Positions 12,032 to 22,675 of a stretch of 64,000 bases of DNA are shown here, piece by piece (within the stretch, counting starts at the first letter, position 1; every line of letters begins with the position of its first letter). The notes beneath the pieces were generated by a model. That model had not been told where the DNA came from. It did not search any database and was given only the letters and a program-made list of their open reading frames with translations. The translations under genes were made by a program, and so were the position numbers. Source of the DNA: Gonatopus flavifemur (lineage: Eukaryota; Arthropoda; Insecta; Hymenoptera; Dryinidae); contig JAFFJZ010000009.1 of assembly GCA_018340375.1 (NCBI GenBank), positions 18,120,501 through 18,184,500 on the forward strand, given 5' to 3'.

Positions 12032-12078
12032 TAGTCACTCGGCCTCCGAGCATATGATTGTGACCGAGCGAGTGACTA
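12032..12078. repeat. Short hairpin
   Basis: TAGTCACTCG and CGAGTGACTA arms with a loop of about 25 bases, flanked on both sides by AAAAAATTATTCA-like sequence. It lies inside the MULE; its role is unknown. Confidence 0.6.
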
Positions 12079-12888
12079 CTGCTTCACCATAAAAAATTAT
12101 TCATGTCACTCCTTCAAATTCATCCAGTTGTGTTAGCAGAATTAAAATCTTTTGAACTCGTGGACGGATTATCGAATTTCGATCCCCTACACTGTGCAAA
12201 TTTTTCACTCACTTCATCAGTTTTTTTTTGTTATGTTTTTGTTGGATTCGCCATTTTGAAATCGTATTCCAATTTTCTGATAACACTTGTATACGCCAAT
12301 ATTCCCAAATATCCGATCATTTTTCAGGTGCGTTGATAAGGAACAGGTGATCGCACCGTATCGAAACGTAAACCATGACGCAAAATGATAAAAAATTAAA
12401 AAAACCATGGAGGCGATCAAAAAACCAGATTTTTTTTTTCATATTCCCAGAGCGGGCATCTTCAGCTTCCATTAAGAAAAACAGCCCTGTAGCTGTTTTC
12501 CCTCACCCCGGAATATGAATTTGAAAATTACCCGTCGAGATGGTCAAAAGTTCATAAAGTCTGCGTTGAGAACCCCCTCACAATGAACCCAACGTGATTT
12601 AACGTATATTTTCAGAATCCACATATCCCCACGAGACTCTCATATAATTTTGAGCATGAAATACCATTTGGATCGGAAGTTATTGGGATTTTTGTCACGC
12701 GGCGTGTGGTCTGTCGGGGAACTTCGATACGCAATTCCGTGAAACTTTATTATTTTATAACTCGAAAAGTATGGGATTTAAAAATACATGGTCTTGGATT
12801 TTTCGATAGAATGGTGATGAAATTCGATGAAAAAAATTTTATGGAAATCTGGGATGGTGGGTGTCATGACTGGATGAACTGACATGGA

Positions 12889-13710
12889 ATGACTCTTGAG
12901 CAACTCTATACAATCCATGGCAATTGTGAGGGGCAGTTTCTGCCTTTCGTTTATATTTTGTCTGTTAATCGTATTATGGGAACATATCAAGAAGTATTGG
13001 AACAGTTGAAGTTGAAGAATTCGAATTTAAACCCGGAAGTGATGCTGGTTGATTTTGAAATTTCTTTCATTAATGCTTTTCGTAAGGAGTCTACGAATTG
13101 CACTGTCCGTGGTTGTTACTTCCATTCTCGTCAAGTTGTATGGCGTAATATTCAGAAGTGTGGCTTGGTTACAGCGTGTCGGGATAGCGCTCGTTTTGCA
13201 AGAGATTTGCGGAAATTGGCTCCCTTGGCTTTTGTTCCACCGCAAAAGGTTGTGGCTGCTTCCGAGTTATTGATTGGAACAGAGTTTTTTTTACGCAATG
13301 AGGATGTTTCGCACAAATTCATGAACTATTTTGAAAGTACTTGGATTGGTATGTTGTGTCAGCATGAAGTAGGTAAAAGCGGTCGTTTTGATGTTTCCTT
13401 GTGGAATCATTATAATTCTGTGATGGAAGATGGAGTTCACACGATCAATGCCGTTGAAGGTTGGCATCATTCTTTTAATGCCAAAACTGAAGCGACTCAT
13501 CTATCTCTCTGGAAGTTTCTCAGTTTGTTGCAGTCTGAGCAAGGTTTAACGGAAGCTAAGGTTGTTCAGTTACGAAGTGGATCATCTCCACCTGCGAGAA
13601 GAAGAAGATACGTTGATTTTGATTCTTGACTGAGGAAGATTGTATCTCAGTTTGACGATAGTGATGTTGATGGTTATTTGGAAACGATTGCAGGTATTTG
13701 TACATTGTAA
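12889..13710 (+). pseudogene. MULE transposase core, one in-frame stop
   Basis: The frame encodes the MULE DDE core in order: Q-L-Y-T-I-H-G near the start, V-D-F-E (second catalytic Asp region) at about residue 55, G-C-Y-F-H at about 78, and V-E-G-W-H at about 190 (catalytic Glu region). These are hallmark motifs of the FLYWCH-MULE transposases. Upstream in-frame sequence (from about 12845) still resembles the first catalytic block but is broken by stops. A TGA at 13627-13629 cuts the frame; the same frame then continues 26 codons to TAA at 13708-13710 with a family-like tail (IVSQFDDSDVDGYLETIAG). The gene is recent enough to be readable but not functional as seen. Confidence 0.85.
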
Positions 13711-14110
13711 TAACATGTAACAAAGTCATAGTTGGATTTCAGGATTTTTTTTCTTCCTGATTCTTTTTCAGAATGTAATGTATGCATTAGCCATCAAAAG
13801 TCGTATTATGAGTATGTTCATTATGCAATTTTGTGTTTTTTTTTTGCTTTCATTCAACGGGGTGTATAACTTGCTGATGAAGCTGTTTTTGAGTGTTCTG
13901 TTTGTTTGTTTCTACGTAGAATTTCATTGGGGAAAATTCTGGGTAGGGTATAATTGTTTGGAGGAGTTTTGTGCGGGTTTTTTTTTGGTTTGGGGGAATG
14001 ATGTGTGGGGTTTTTTTCCGTAGGGGAATTTTGTTCGGGGAAAGACTTGCAGGGGAATTTTGTCCGGGAAATTTTGGATGGGGGAAAAGTGCCCTGGAAC
14101 CGGAGGATAC

Positions 14111-14399
14111 ACTCCCCGCGACATGGTTTATACATGCGAATGTATCAAGAGAAAGCCAAAGCCAGACCGTTCAACTTATTGATCCTCTATCTATTACGAG
14201 TTGGAATCTCTGTATCCCCAGGATACGATGAGATAGATCTTGGCAAGGATGTTCTTAATATCCCGTGTATCTCAATCAAGTTCTTGGCACCAGATCGATC
14301 GTGGCGTCATGAAGCGTGATCCGCGACAGATCATCTGGATCTGACCGATATTGGTCGAATTTACAATTGAAACGTAGGAACAAAGAAGGACAGTAGAAT
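14111..14399. other. Right flank of the MULE, unknown
   Basis: Open frames cross the MULE end here but have no recognised motif. No feature supported. Confidence 0.3.
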
Positions 14400-14407
14400 A
14401 CATTGTC

Positions 14408-14534
14408 GGATGTGGGCCAAATCAACGAAAAGACAAATCAACGAAATCAGTGTTTGAAAAGAGTGAGTAGGACGTATCTCTCTTTTCAACCAACTTTTCG
14501 TTGATTTGGTTTTTCGTCAATTTGGCTCCCATCC
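14408..14534. mobile_element. Short hAT-type MITE with perfect TSD
   Basis: A 127-bp element with ends GGATGTGGGCC and GGCTCCCATCC is flanked by an exact 8-bp repeat ACATTGTC (14400-14407, 14535-14542). Subterminal CAAATCAACGAAAA motifs match those of the 8260-8747 element, so the two are related non-autonomous hATs of different length. Confidence 0.9.
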
Positions 14535-14819
14535 ACATTGTCCGTCAGATCGTGAAATGAAGGTGTCCTCGTCTGTATATTGTTGTAGATCGAGAATAAA
14601 AATACGGTGTGGAGTCTGGTATAAGCGTTCCACTGTGGAACGCGAAAATTTTCATGTATGTTAATATATTACGAAGTTCCCGTCATATGCCGTGAATGAT
14701 TATTTCAATTATCGTCGAATATTTGAGTAAAGCCGTCGAGTCTCAAAGATGAAATTTGTCGTTCACTCTGTTGAATTATTTGTTCTTTCTTTGTGAATAT
14801 TGGCTTAGGAAAATATTGT

Positions 14820-15780
14820 AAAGGGCTTGCGCGTACGACGAAGGGATAAAAGACGATTCAACGCGCGCGCCGGGGACTTGTTTATTCCGTCGACGGGGAG
14901 AAGAGAGCAGCACCTTCTGGGTTAACTGAGTTTCGCTACGCGCAGCCGCTGTCGTCAAGCGAACGAACGAGGCCACCGGCGGTGCAAGGGATCATCACTT
15001 GAGTTTCGAACGTGCTGAGGACAACTGTCTGAGATCGTTATAGAAAAACGTGTTTTGTTTTACTGACAGTTATTTGTCCGAGGAAAAGAAAAGGAAGGAT
15101 GTTGGATCGATTATAAGTGTATCTAATATTTCTTTTTGTTTTGTGGTTCGGTGATTACCGAATACATGTGTCGAAAACCGCGTGTGCCCCTCGAGTGCTT
15201 CCTTGATGCCGGTGAACTTCGTCGGGGAACCGTGTGAGTGAAAAACGCTGAGAGGGGATCCACATACCGGATTTCATAATCGTCGAGAGTAGAGTTCTCT
15301 CCCGACGAGGTTGACGGGCCGTATGAGTGATTGTGTCACGTTGGAAATATTCAATGTATCGCCCGAGAATACTAGACGGGTATTCTTCTAGAGGTTTTCT
15401 TCCTCCCCGATAAAAACGTGAGCCCTAGCGTTCGTTCCTGCTAGGAGCAGGCTTGTACAGATTGAAACCCTGTTGTTTTTTTTTGGTTGTTTGGCATATT
15501 GATGCCCGAAAGTCGGTTTTGTTCTTTTCTAAGTAAATTTCTTTACTTTTTCTAAAATATTCAGTGACGAGTGTTCTTTTTTCTCCTTTGTAGTCGACGT
15601 GGACCGTTCCTCTCTCCCTGGACAGCTGGCCAGCGTTCAGCCTTCGTCCCGATTGAATTTTTGCCCTGGATCAACTGGGATACGCCCCCGTGGTTCCTTT
15701 TCGTGTTTTTTCTTTGTTTTTGTGTTTTGTTGTGGAGTTCCGTTTCAGGATCTGGGAAGGGGACTTTCAATTCCTAACAA
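14820..15780 (+). other. CpG-rich block, promoter, exon or LTR-like
   Basis: From about 14820 to 15460 the sequence is much richer in CpG and GC than its neighbours. GGGATAAAAGACG at about 14843 is TATA-like. TTCTTTTTTCTCCTTTGTAG ending at about 15593 is a good polypyrimidine tract plus acceptor AG. GGGGACTTTCAATTCC near 15758 resembles GGGACTTTCAATTTCC in the Gypsy LTR at about 53566. It could be a promoter and first exon of an unseen gene, or a solo LTR. I cannot decide, and strand is given from the splice-like signal only. Confidence 0.3.
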
Positions 15781-16007
15781 GTTCTCAGCTCACCAAGAAA
15801 TGATCCAAAGTCATCCCTAGTAATTAGCCATTCTGCCTGAGCTTGAGAACTTTATTGAATTTCATTGACCAATAACATTCGATACAAATTTGCAACAGAA
15901 AGTGACCATTCACACTTGTTCAAATCCGTCGAAATTTGTTAGAATCGGTTGAGGGGACTCGTGTATTGAGAGGAAGGGGGGTATATTTAAATGAACTTCT
16001 CCCCAAA

Positions 16008-16240
16008 GGGATGTAATTATTACAAACGCAAAGTGAATAATGATACATCACATATCTGATATTGCACCCTGTCGTGAACTTTGAATTCCCCAATGATTTC
16101 TAAGAGCTGAAGAAACACTGTGAATCGTGAACAAAGTCCACAATTCCATTCTTCAGCTTTCAGAAATCATTGGCGAATTCAAAGTTTGCGGCAGATCGCA
16201 ATCTCAAGTATATCATGTTTGGCTTTGTATTGATTACATC
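16008..16240. repeat. Palindromic MITE-like element
   Basis: Arms of about 105 bp are inverted: GGGATGTAATTATTACAAA against TTTGTATTGATTACATCCC, and CCAATGATTTCTAAGAGCTG against CAGCTTTCAGAAATCATTGG. Non-coding; no clear target duplication. Confidence 0.75.
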
Positions 16241-16399
16241 CCTTCGGGAAAAAGCTCGCGCAAAATTGGAATTTCACTCTGTTCCACCTGTTCATGCTCG
16301 GTCTTCTTGAATTAGAGATTCAATAGGATTTCAATAGGTTTCAATAATCGTTTGCCTCTAAAAAATTTGTCTCTAAAAATTTTATGTGTCAGACGAATT

Positions 16400-17480
16400 C
16401 AGAGCAATTTAGAACAATTTAGCGTGATTCAAACCGATTCAGCAGAATTCAGAGACAGATAATTCGAGAAAAAACATGCGTTGAATTTTTGAAAGGCATT
16501 CAGAGACATTCAGGATGAGTCGGGAGAATTCAAAAAGAAGGGAACTGAGTGAAATCTTTGGTTTAGAATTCCGGAGGAATTCAGGGAATTCTAGGAAAAC
16601 TCAGAGATAAATGAATCAGCGCAAATTGTACGTCGAATTTTCCAGAGAGATTCAGGGAAATTCGAAGGAAGCTGTAAAATCTACTTCCCAAAATTTTTGG
16701 AGTGAGATTCCATTATTCAGCCAGTTACAAGTGAGCTTGTCAAATTTTCAAGGGGAAATTTCACTCTTTCAGAGAGATGGTCTAAAGTTTGCAATTAGAA
16801 ACCCACAACAACTCTAATCACAGAGTGATTTTTCTACTCCAAAACAGTGGGAGTTCACTCAAACTAGATGAAACTCTCATTCGGAGCAGATAAGCTGACT
16901 TCTGAAGCCCAGTGGAGTGTGACGTGTGTTTCAGCACTCCTTCAAATTTCGAGAGTGAACGAAGAAAATTCTGAAGAATTCAGACAAAGCCAGAGGAAGT
17001 TTCGGAATGTGAATGAATCGAATTCTGAGAGATTCAAAGAGATTCAGAAGAACTCAGATAGATTCAGGCAAATTTAGAGAAAACTTTGGGATCTGAATGG
17101 ATGAATGAAATTCCGAGAGGCTCAAGGAGATTTAGTCCGGTGCAGAAGAATTCTGAGGAATTCACATTACGCTTTGAACTTGAAATCAATAGAATGCTGA
17201 ATGATTCAGAGAGATATAGAAAGATCCTAAAGGATTTTCATATCTTTATCAGCAAAGTTCATATGGATCCAAAAGGTATTGAAAATATTTCGAATGCACC
17301 ACTATATGACAAGTTTCTCACTCCCTTTGAATTACTCTGAGATTGCCCTGAATTTCTCAGAAAAATGTCCCAAAACATGGAGACATTTAGCAAGATTTCA
17401 GAAAGATCCCGTGTAATTTCAAAGTGATTCAGAGAGATTCCCTTACCGAGGCCAGGTTCTTCAGAACATCGCAATGATTC
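16400..17480. repeat. Degenerate GATTCAGAGA-type array
   Basis: More than a kilobase is dominated by variants of a 10-12-bp word (ATTCAGAGA, ATTCAGGGAAATTC, GAATTCTGAAGAATTCAG). Spacing is irregular, so it is a decayed minisatellite rather than a clean tandem array. Open frames in it reflect stop-poor repetition. Confidence 0.6.
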
Positions 17481-17819
17481 ATGTGTGAAGGAAGGGAGAA
17501 AATTCATTCCATTTGAATATCATATATGTGGACTGTTCCACCCGCTCAGTCTCATCCAAAGAAATCTGAAAGGAATTCAAATCATTCAGGAATGTATTTC
17601 CGATTCACTGTTGGGTCGAGATGCAGATGATAAGAGTAATGAATCTCATCTAACACGGAATATTCGTGTCCTATAGATCCCATGGAATGCTACGATGACA
17701 CATGTCTGACGAGTTCAGTTTCAGAGGGGGAAATTGAATGTCGTATACGTGGACAGCTGCACACATCACATATCATAAGCGTTGATTGGAATTCCCTCCC
17801 TCGGAATAAAAGTTGTGCA

Positions 17820-17975
17820 ATTAGACCATAATCCTTCGATGTCCAAGAGATTCAATTCCTTCGCATATATCACCTCACTCGTGTGTGCTGAATGTAGAGA
17901 AACTGTGGAAGAAAGCATATCGAACACAAAGCATCAACTTTCAAAACATAACCAACACACTCTGATTCAAATATT
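17820..17975. repeat. Dispersed repeat, copy 1
   Basis: Segments such as TCGAACACAAAGCATCAACT and AAAACATAACCAACACACTC match, in the same orientation, sequence at 23420-23550 (TCGGACACAAAGCATTGAAT, ACAACATAACCATACATACT). The repeat has no coding content that I can see. Confidence 0.55.
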
Positions 17976-18490
17976 ATATCGTTGGTGACATGAAAGGATG
18001 TAACAAATCACGTTATCAGATAGTTGTCATTTTTATTATGACAAATGTTCCCGATCCCAATCTCTCACAAATCTAGTATCAAATTATTCGTCTAAACTAT
18101 AACTATTCTGATGAATTCATCTCGGACGATTATTCAACTTCCACAATAATGGAAATTGAGAAGACTCGAAGAAATTATAACGTGATGTATCACGTTTTTT
18201 TTTTTATCATCGAAGATATGCATTTACGAAAAACTCATCTGAGAATATTAGGAGCCACAAAGCACTCCCACAAAAACGATGGACGCGATAATATATTTCC
18301 CGTTCTAACGCTGAAAGTGTACAAATAAGAGCATGACGTCAGTCGTTCAAACGAACTAGCAATGAGAGTGGGAATAAATTCACACACAAATCAGAATACC
18401 CCGGATCCATGAATGAATTTCGATGAATATGTTTGAGATTTCACCGATCGGATCTGATGAACAATGGGAACAGATACATTATCGATTTCC

Positions 18491-18749
18491 GCATTCTTGA
18501 TAACGGTATTGATCGGGAAAACACTCGAACAATCCGATTGAATCAGTCGTCAAGAGTCCAAATAAAGTCTATATTACATGCGAGTAGTGGTTCGGTGAAT
18601 GTCCGAACAAATCCTAAACAATCCGTTGAGAATTCCGTCCATTGAATCCGAAAAACATTCACAGCAGAAACATAATTAATTCTCACATTCTTGACGATAT
18701 TGATCGGAAAAATATTCACACAATCCGATTGAATCAGTTGTCACGAGTC
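18491..18749. repeat. Direct duplication of about 68 bp
   Basis: 18491-18558 and 18685-18749 share ATTCTTGAT/CG, TATTGATCGG and AATCCGATTGAATCAGT in the same order. Diverged, non-coding. Confidence 0.6.
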
Positions 18750-18884
18750 TTTTTTGAGGTCCATGGCGCGGAAATCTTGAAGATCCTCATTGTTGGTTCA
18801 GTATAGAAATCAATAATTCCTATCAACAATGCCCCATTAACCCTGTAGATGAACCGAGATTGTGAATCAGCATATTACCAATCA

Positions 18885-19015
18885 AATCAAGTTGAATCAA
18901 ATTGCATCCAATCCAATTAAATCCAATCGAATCCAACCCAAATCAACCCAATCGAATCCAATTCAGTCCATCTGGACTGAATTCTATGCAGTTGATTCCG
19001 ATTGAATCCAATTGG
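18885..19015. repeat. ATCCAA-rich simple repeat
   Basis: Loose tandem of AATCCAATC, AATCGAATCC and AAATCAACCC words over about 130 bp. Compositional repeat with no other feature. Confidence 0.65.
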
Positions 19016-19831
19016 TGAGTTCCTTACTCAGCATGATTGAAACCAACAGTCTATGACCAATCCAATCTGCAATATCTTTTGGTCATGTTCATCGGCCAAA
19101 TGGTCATTGAATTCAAGTGAAAATAACTCCATATGACCCAAGGAATCAGATTGGCAACGACAGACATTGACTTCAACATTGTTCATCAAGTGAACTGAAT
19201 CATTGTCAGATGACCACTCCAATCTCATTCAATCTTATCAACCCTCTTCCCAATGAATCTGATCCGAAAAATGTATTCCATATTGCATTCCATTTTGTAT
19301 GTCAGGTATACCATCAATCGGGAAAATATTGATTCGCCCTGTCCTTCGTATTGTGATGTCATCAACTTACATCTTACTAGAAATGCGTCATCCGCATATA
19401 GTAGGTTCATACCTCTTCGATCCGAATAAATTAAATTGTCGGGTTCCTTATGTGTTCTCGTTCTAATGTTCACAATGACCCAAGAATCTTATCTCCATGT
19501 GGTGGTGTCAATGAATCAAAAACCTATTCATTCCTGTTCATGATATTTAATAATTCGACTGATCAGTCTCATATGATCCAATTCGTTTGATAATTGGATT
19601 TCACTCCGGAATTCACCGTATTCCGTTGGCTTACACCCTGTACAATGTTTTAGCCAAATCCTTTTCGAATAGCGTCACAATGAAAATGAGTTTCTATTAT
19701 TCATAACCTTATCGCAAACTTAAATTGGCGTATAGGCATAACACGTGCCTAAGCCATTTATAACCAATAACGATTAACCTTATCGCATCTAATTGCTCAT
19801 CATCGTCATCATCATCATGGAGTCATCAGTC

Positions 19832-20853
19832 TTATGACTGGTTTGATGGAATCCTCCAACCCTGTCTATTATCCGCTAACCGCTTAATTTCTGCATATCT
19901 ACGACAACCCTCTTCTTGTATAATTTGCTTCATATAACTTAATCTAGGTCTACCTCTTCGAGTTTGACCATTCATTTTTCCTCCCAATATTGTTTTCAAT
20001 AAGCTATCATGCCTTAATGTGTGCCCTATCAGATTACTTCTTCTTTTTACGACCTGTCTCAAAAGACTTCTTTTTTCATTCACCTTCTCAAGTACTTCTT
20101 CATTTTTTACTTTCTCTATCCACTTTATTCTGAACATCCTTCTATAACACCACATTTCAAAAGCTTCGAGTCTTCGTTGGTCCGTTTTCCCAATTGTCCA
20201 AGCTTCGCAACCATATAATGCTGTGCTCCAAACGTAACTCTTCCCTGGTGAAAATGAAGTGTGACACTGTAGTTACAGTGAAATGCGAGGTTCATCCGAA
20301 TGTACCCGGAGTGGTGTTTCGCGCCGTGGAATGCGACGCAAATGTATTTTGTTACACTTCGTTTTTACCAAGGTTCAAGAATTTCTTCCTTACTGCTGAG
20401 CTAATATTTTTCGAACATAGTAACTGTTTCTTTTGGTGGAAAGCCTGTTCCCCTTGTGCTATTCTTGCTTTTATATCTCTTTCGCTTTTACCGTTTTCTG
20501 TCATCATGCTTCCTAGATATTTCAATTCTTTGACTTGGTGAATTGTCTGTGCATCTATTTTGACTTTGGTTCTTCTTGATGTTTTCGCTGCTTTACAAAT
20601 CATGAATTTTGTTCTGTTCTTATTTATGTTCATACAATATTTGTCTAGTAATATTTTTCTCATAGTGTTGAGGATATTTTCGAAACTGAGCACCACTCGT
20701 AGCTAATATAGCTATGTCGTCCACAAATCTCAAAATGCTTACATTTTCACCTTGAATCTGTAATTTCAATTGCACTTGCTCCTCCACTTCGTTCATCGCT
20801 TCTTCTATATACAAATTGAAAATCAATGGCGATAGTGAGCAGCCCTGTCTCAC
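19832..20853 (-). pseudogene. RTE reverse transcriptase, palm to C-terminus
   Basis: Three frames cover the F-V-D-D active-site block (20853-20620), the following K-Y-L-G-S-M segment with H-Q-K-K-Q-L-L-C-S-K (20696-20374) and the C-terminal R-M-F-R-I-K-W-I-E-K-V segment (20155-19832). Compared with copy 2 (53530-52937), a 130-bp insertion separates the last two blocks, and single-base indels change frame. The catalytic Asp pair is present, but the gene cannot make one protein. Confidence 0.8.
20244..20373. mobile_element. Small MITE inside the RTE copy
   Basis: Inverted ends CCTGGTGAAAATGAAGTGTG and ACACTTCGTTTTTACCAAGG occupy a point where copy 2 reads straight through (GTAACTC then TCCAAGAATTTC). 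The flanks show TTC on both sides, so a 2-3-bp target duplication is likely. Comparison with the empty site at about 53270 makes the insertion clear. Confidence 0.8.
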
Positions 20854-21033
20854 CCCTCTTCTAATTTGTGCTTCTCCTTCTTGACCCTCTATTTCTATTA
20901 TTGCGGTTTGATTCTTTTATAATTCATATATTATTCTCCTGTCCTTGAAATTAATTCCTACCCCTTCCAAAATTGTAAACATCTTCCAGTCAACATTATC
21001 GAATGCTTTTTTTATATCTACAAAACCTATATA

Positions 21034-22347
21034 GGGGAGCAAGGGGCTAGTTGTAACAGGGGTAAGTAGTAACACGCGAATTATTCGATGAATTTCAAGT
21101 ATTGCCGCTGGATTTCGAATTAAATCTTCTATCCAAGACGTGCTTCATTAACTACAAACTATCGGTATCTCGTGAGACAGTGCTGGGAGTGTCTAGAAAT
21201 ATAAGATCCATTTGAGTCAGAAAATGAAAAAAACATCGTTTTGCAAACATTGATTTTAGTCCTATTAATCGATCCTCTTCAAATATGTAAGTGACTATTT
21301 ATTTTGTCTATGTATTGAGCTTTGAAATGCTCAAATAACTTTGTCATGAATTCTGTATAGTTTTTCAATAGTCAATGAATATATTCGAAATCATACAATG
21401 GGGCAAGTTGTAACAAACTTTCGGGGCATTCTGTAACATGTTTCGGTTCGTGCTTATTCGACTTGGTTCGACATATTTCTTCAATTGTCGATATGCAAAT
21501 GTCTTTATTCCATCCATTCTTCTTCCATCTAAAAATGAGAAATTATCAAAGAAAATCTGAAACCGGTTAAGAAAATGAAGATGTCCTGATTCAGATATTA
21601 TACAAGAAACAAGTGAAATACACAATAACGCTGAATTTTGCTAGCATTATTGTGTATTACACCTGTTTGTTTGTGCTATGTTAAATGCCCGAATAATTCT
21701 TTATGGAATTGCGATGTGAATTATTTTTATACATTAGGGTGTTCTTCAAGAGTTCATTTTGAATTCAAAGTATTCATAATGAATATTCAATTGATAATTC
21801 TTATCAAGATGACGGATTTTGATTGATTCTATTTTGATCGATTGAATATGATTCAATCTTAGTCATAATCATAAGTGGCTACGAAAATTAACTGAATAAT
21901 ATCGGAGTCCCATAATGATTGTGGTAATAGGCTAATAAGTACAGGATGATTCTACAACCTTAAGCTTAATTTTTCAAAGTTTATTTTCGTAATAAGTGTT
22001 GTAAATTCGGATCAATAAAAAAATAGTCGGTACAGCTCATTTATCAATAAGTATCGTACCATAACAAGAAGTTGACATGTTTTCAATGAGCAGTTATTCT
22101 AGGTGTTACTACTTGCCCCAAGCCTGTTACAACTAGCCCCAAGTACAGGGTAAGTTGTAACAGCTGACTTGTTTTGGAATAATGTTTGTTGTGCTAAAAT
22201 CAGCGAACTTTTCGATGAATATTTTTTTGCATATAATGAATGAATGTTCACGCTTACGAAACATTCAATGATGAGCAAGAAATTATGTATATATTTCACA
22301 ATATTAGCATTTTTACAAAAACTGTTACAACTAGCCCCTCGCTCCCC
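21034..22347. mobile_element. 1.3-kb TA-flanked element with GTTGTAACA repeats
   Basis: Terminal inverted repeats match over about 27 bp with one mismatch (GGGGAGCAAGGGGCTAG against GGGGAGCGAGGGGCTAG). The flanks are TA (21032-21033, 22348-22349). Removing the element with one TA restores continuity of the interrupted RTE reading (T-V then Y-I-G-F-V-D). At least eight GGGG-CAAGTTGTAACA-like motifs lie near both ends in both orientations and may be transposase-binding repeats. No transposase was recognised. TA duplication suggests a Tc1/mariner-related or pogo-like origin. Confidence 0.85.
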
Positions 22348-22360
22348 TACACAGTCTTTT

Positions 22361-22675
22361 TTACTCTAGACTTTTCTCTACTACTGTTCTGAGTGTTAAT
22401 ATTGCTTCCCGCGTTCCCCTATTCTTCCTAGAACCAAACTGATCTTCTGCTAATCTGCTCTCTATTTTATTCTCTATTCTTTTATATATGATTTTTGTCA
22501 GTATTTCCGAGACATGTGAAGTTGAACTAATCGTTCTGTACTCCTCGCATTTGTCTGTCCCTTGTTTTTTTGGAATGGCGACAATTTTATTCTTCTGGAA
22601 ACCTTTCGGTACTTCACCTATTTCGTACATATCCCTGACCAATTCAAACAGTGCGTCACGAGTTCTCTGATTGAT
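22361..22675 (-). pseudogene. RTE reverse transcriptase, N-terminal part
   Basis: This frame carries E-V-P-K-G-F-Q-K-N-K-I-V-A-I-P-K-K, E-Y-R-T-I-S and A-E-D-Q-F-G-S-R-K-N-R-G-T-R-E-A-I, the conserved start of a RTE/BovB-like reverse transcriptase. A stop follows L-E just before the 21034-22347 insertion, caused by a one-base loss. It is the upstream part of the same RTE copy. Confidence 0.8.

Larger units (their letters stand above)
10164..14098 (+). mobile_element. Mutator-like (MULE) DNA transposon, decayed
   Basis: The unit carries a FLYWCH-type exon (10552) and a MULE transposase core (12889-13710) in the same orientation. Both ends hold inverted, internally repetitive sequence: GGACAAAATTTCCCC on the left against GGGGAATTTTGTCC on the right, each with several TTTCCC or GGGGAA blocks. 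A 12-bp direct repeat ACCGGAGGATAC lies at 10152-10163 and 14099-14110. MULEs usually make 8-11-bp duplications. The right copy abuts the inverted repeat, but on the left the recognisable repeat starts only at about 10180, so the exact left end is uncertain. Confidence 0.85.
19798..22675 (-). mobile_element. RTE-type non-LTR retrotransposon, copy 1, broken
   Basis: Minus-strand fragments of one reverse transcriptase appear in order: a front RT segment (22675-22361, ...VPKGFQKNKIVAIPKK), a palm segment with G-F-V-D-I-K-K-A-F-D and then Q-G-C-S-L-S-P-L and F-V-D-D (about 21031-20720), a linker (20696-20374) and the C-terminal M-W-C-Y-R-R-M block with G-R-P-R-L-S-Y (20155-19832). This arrangement is typical of the RTE clade. 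The 3' end is a TCATCA-type repeat at 19798-19835, as RTE tails often are. It is 5' truncated, frameshifted, and interrupted by elements at 21034-22347 and 20244-20373. A second 3' end is at 52850-53545. Confidence 0.85.
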
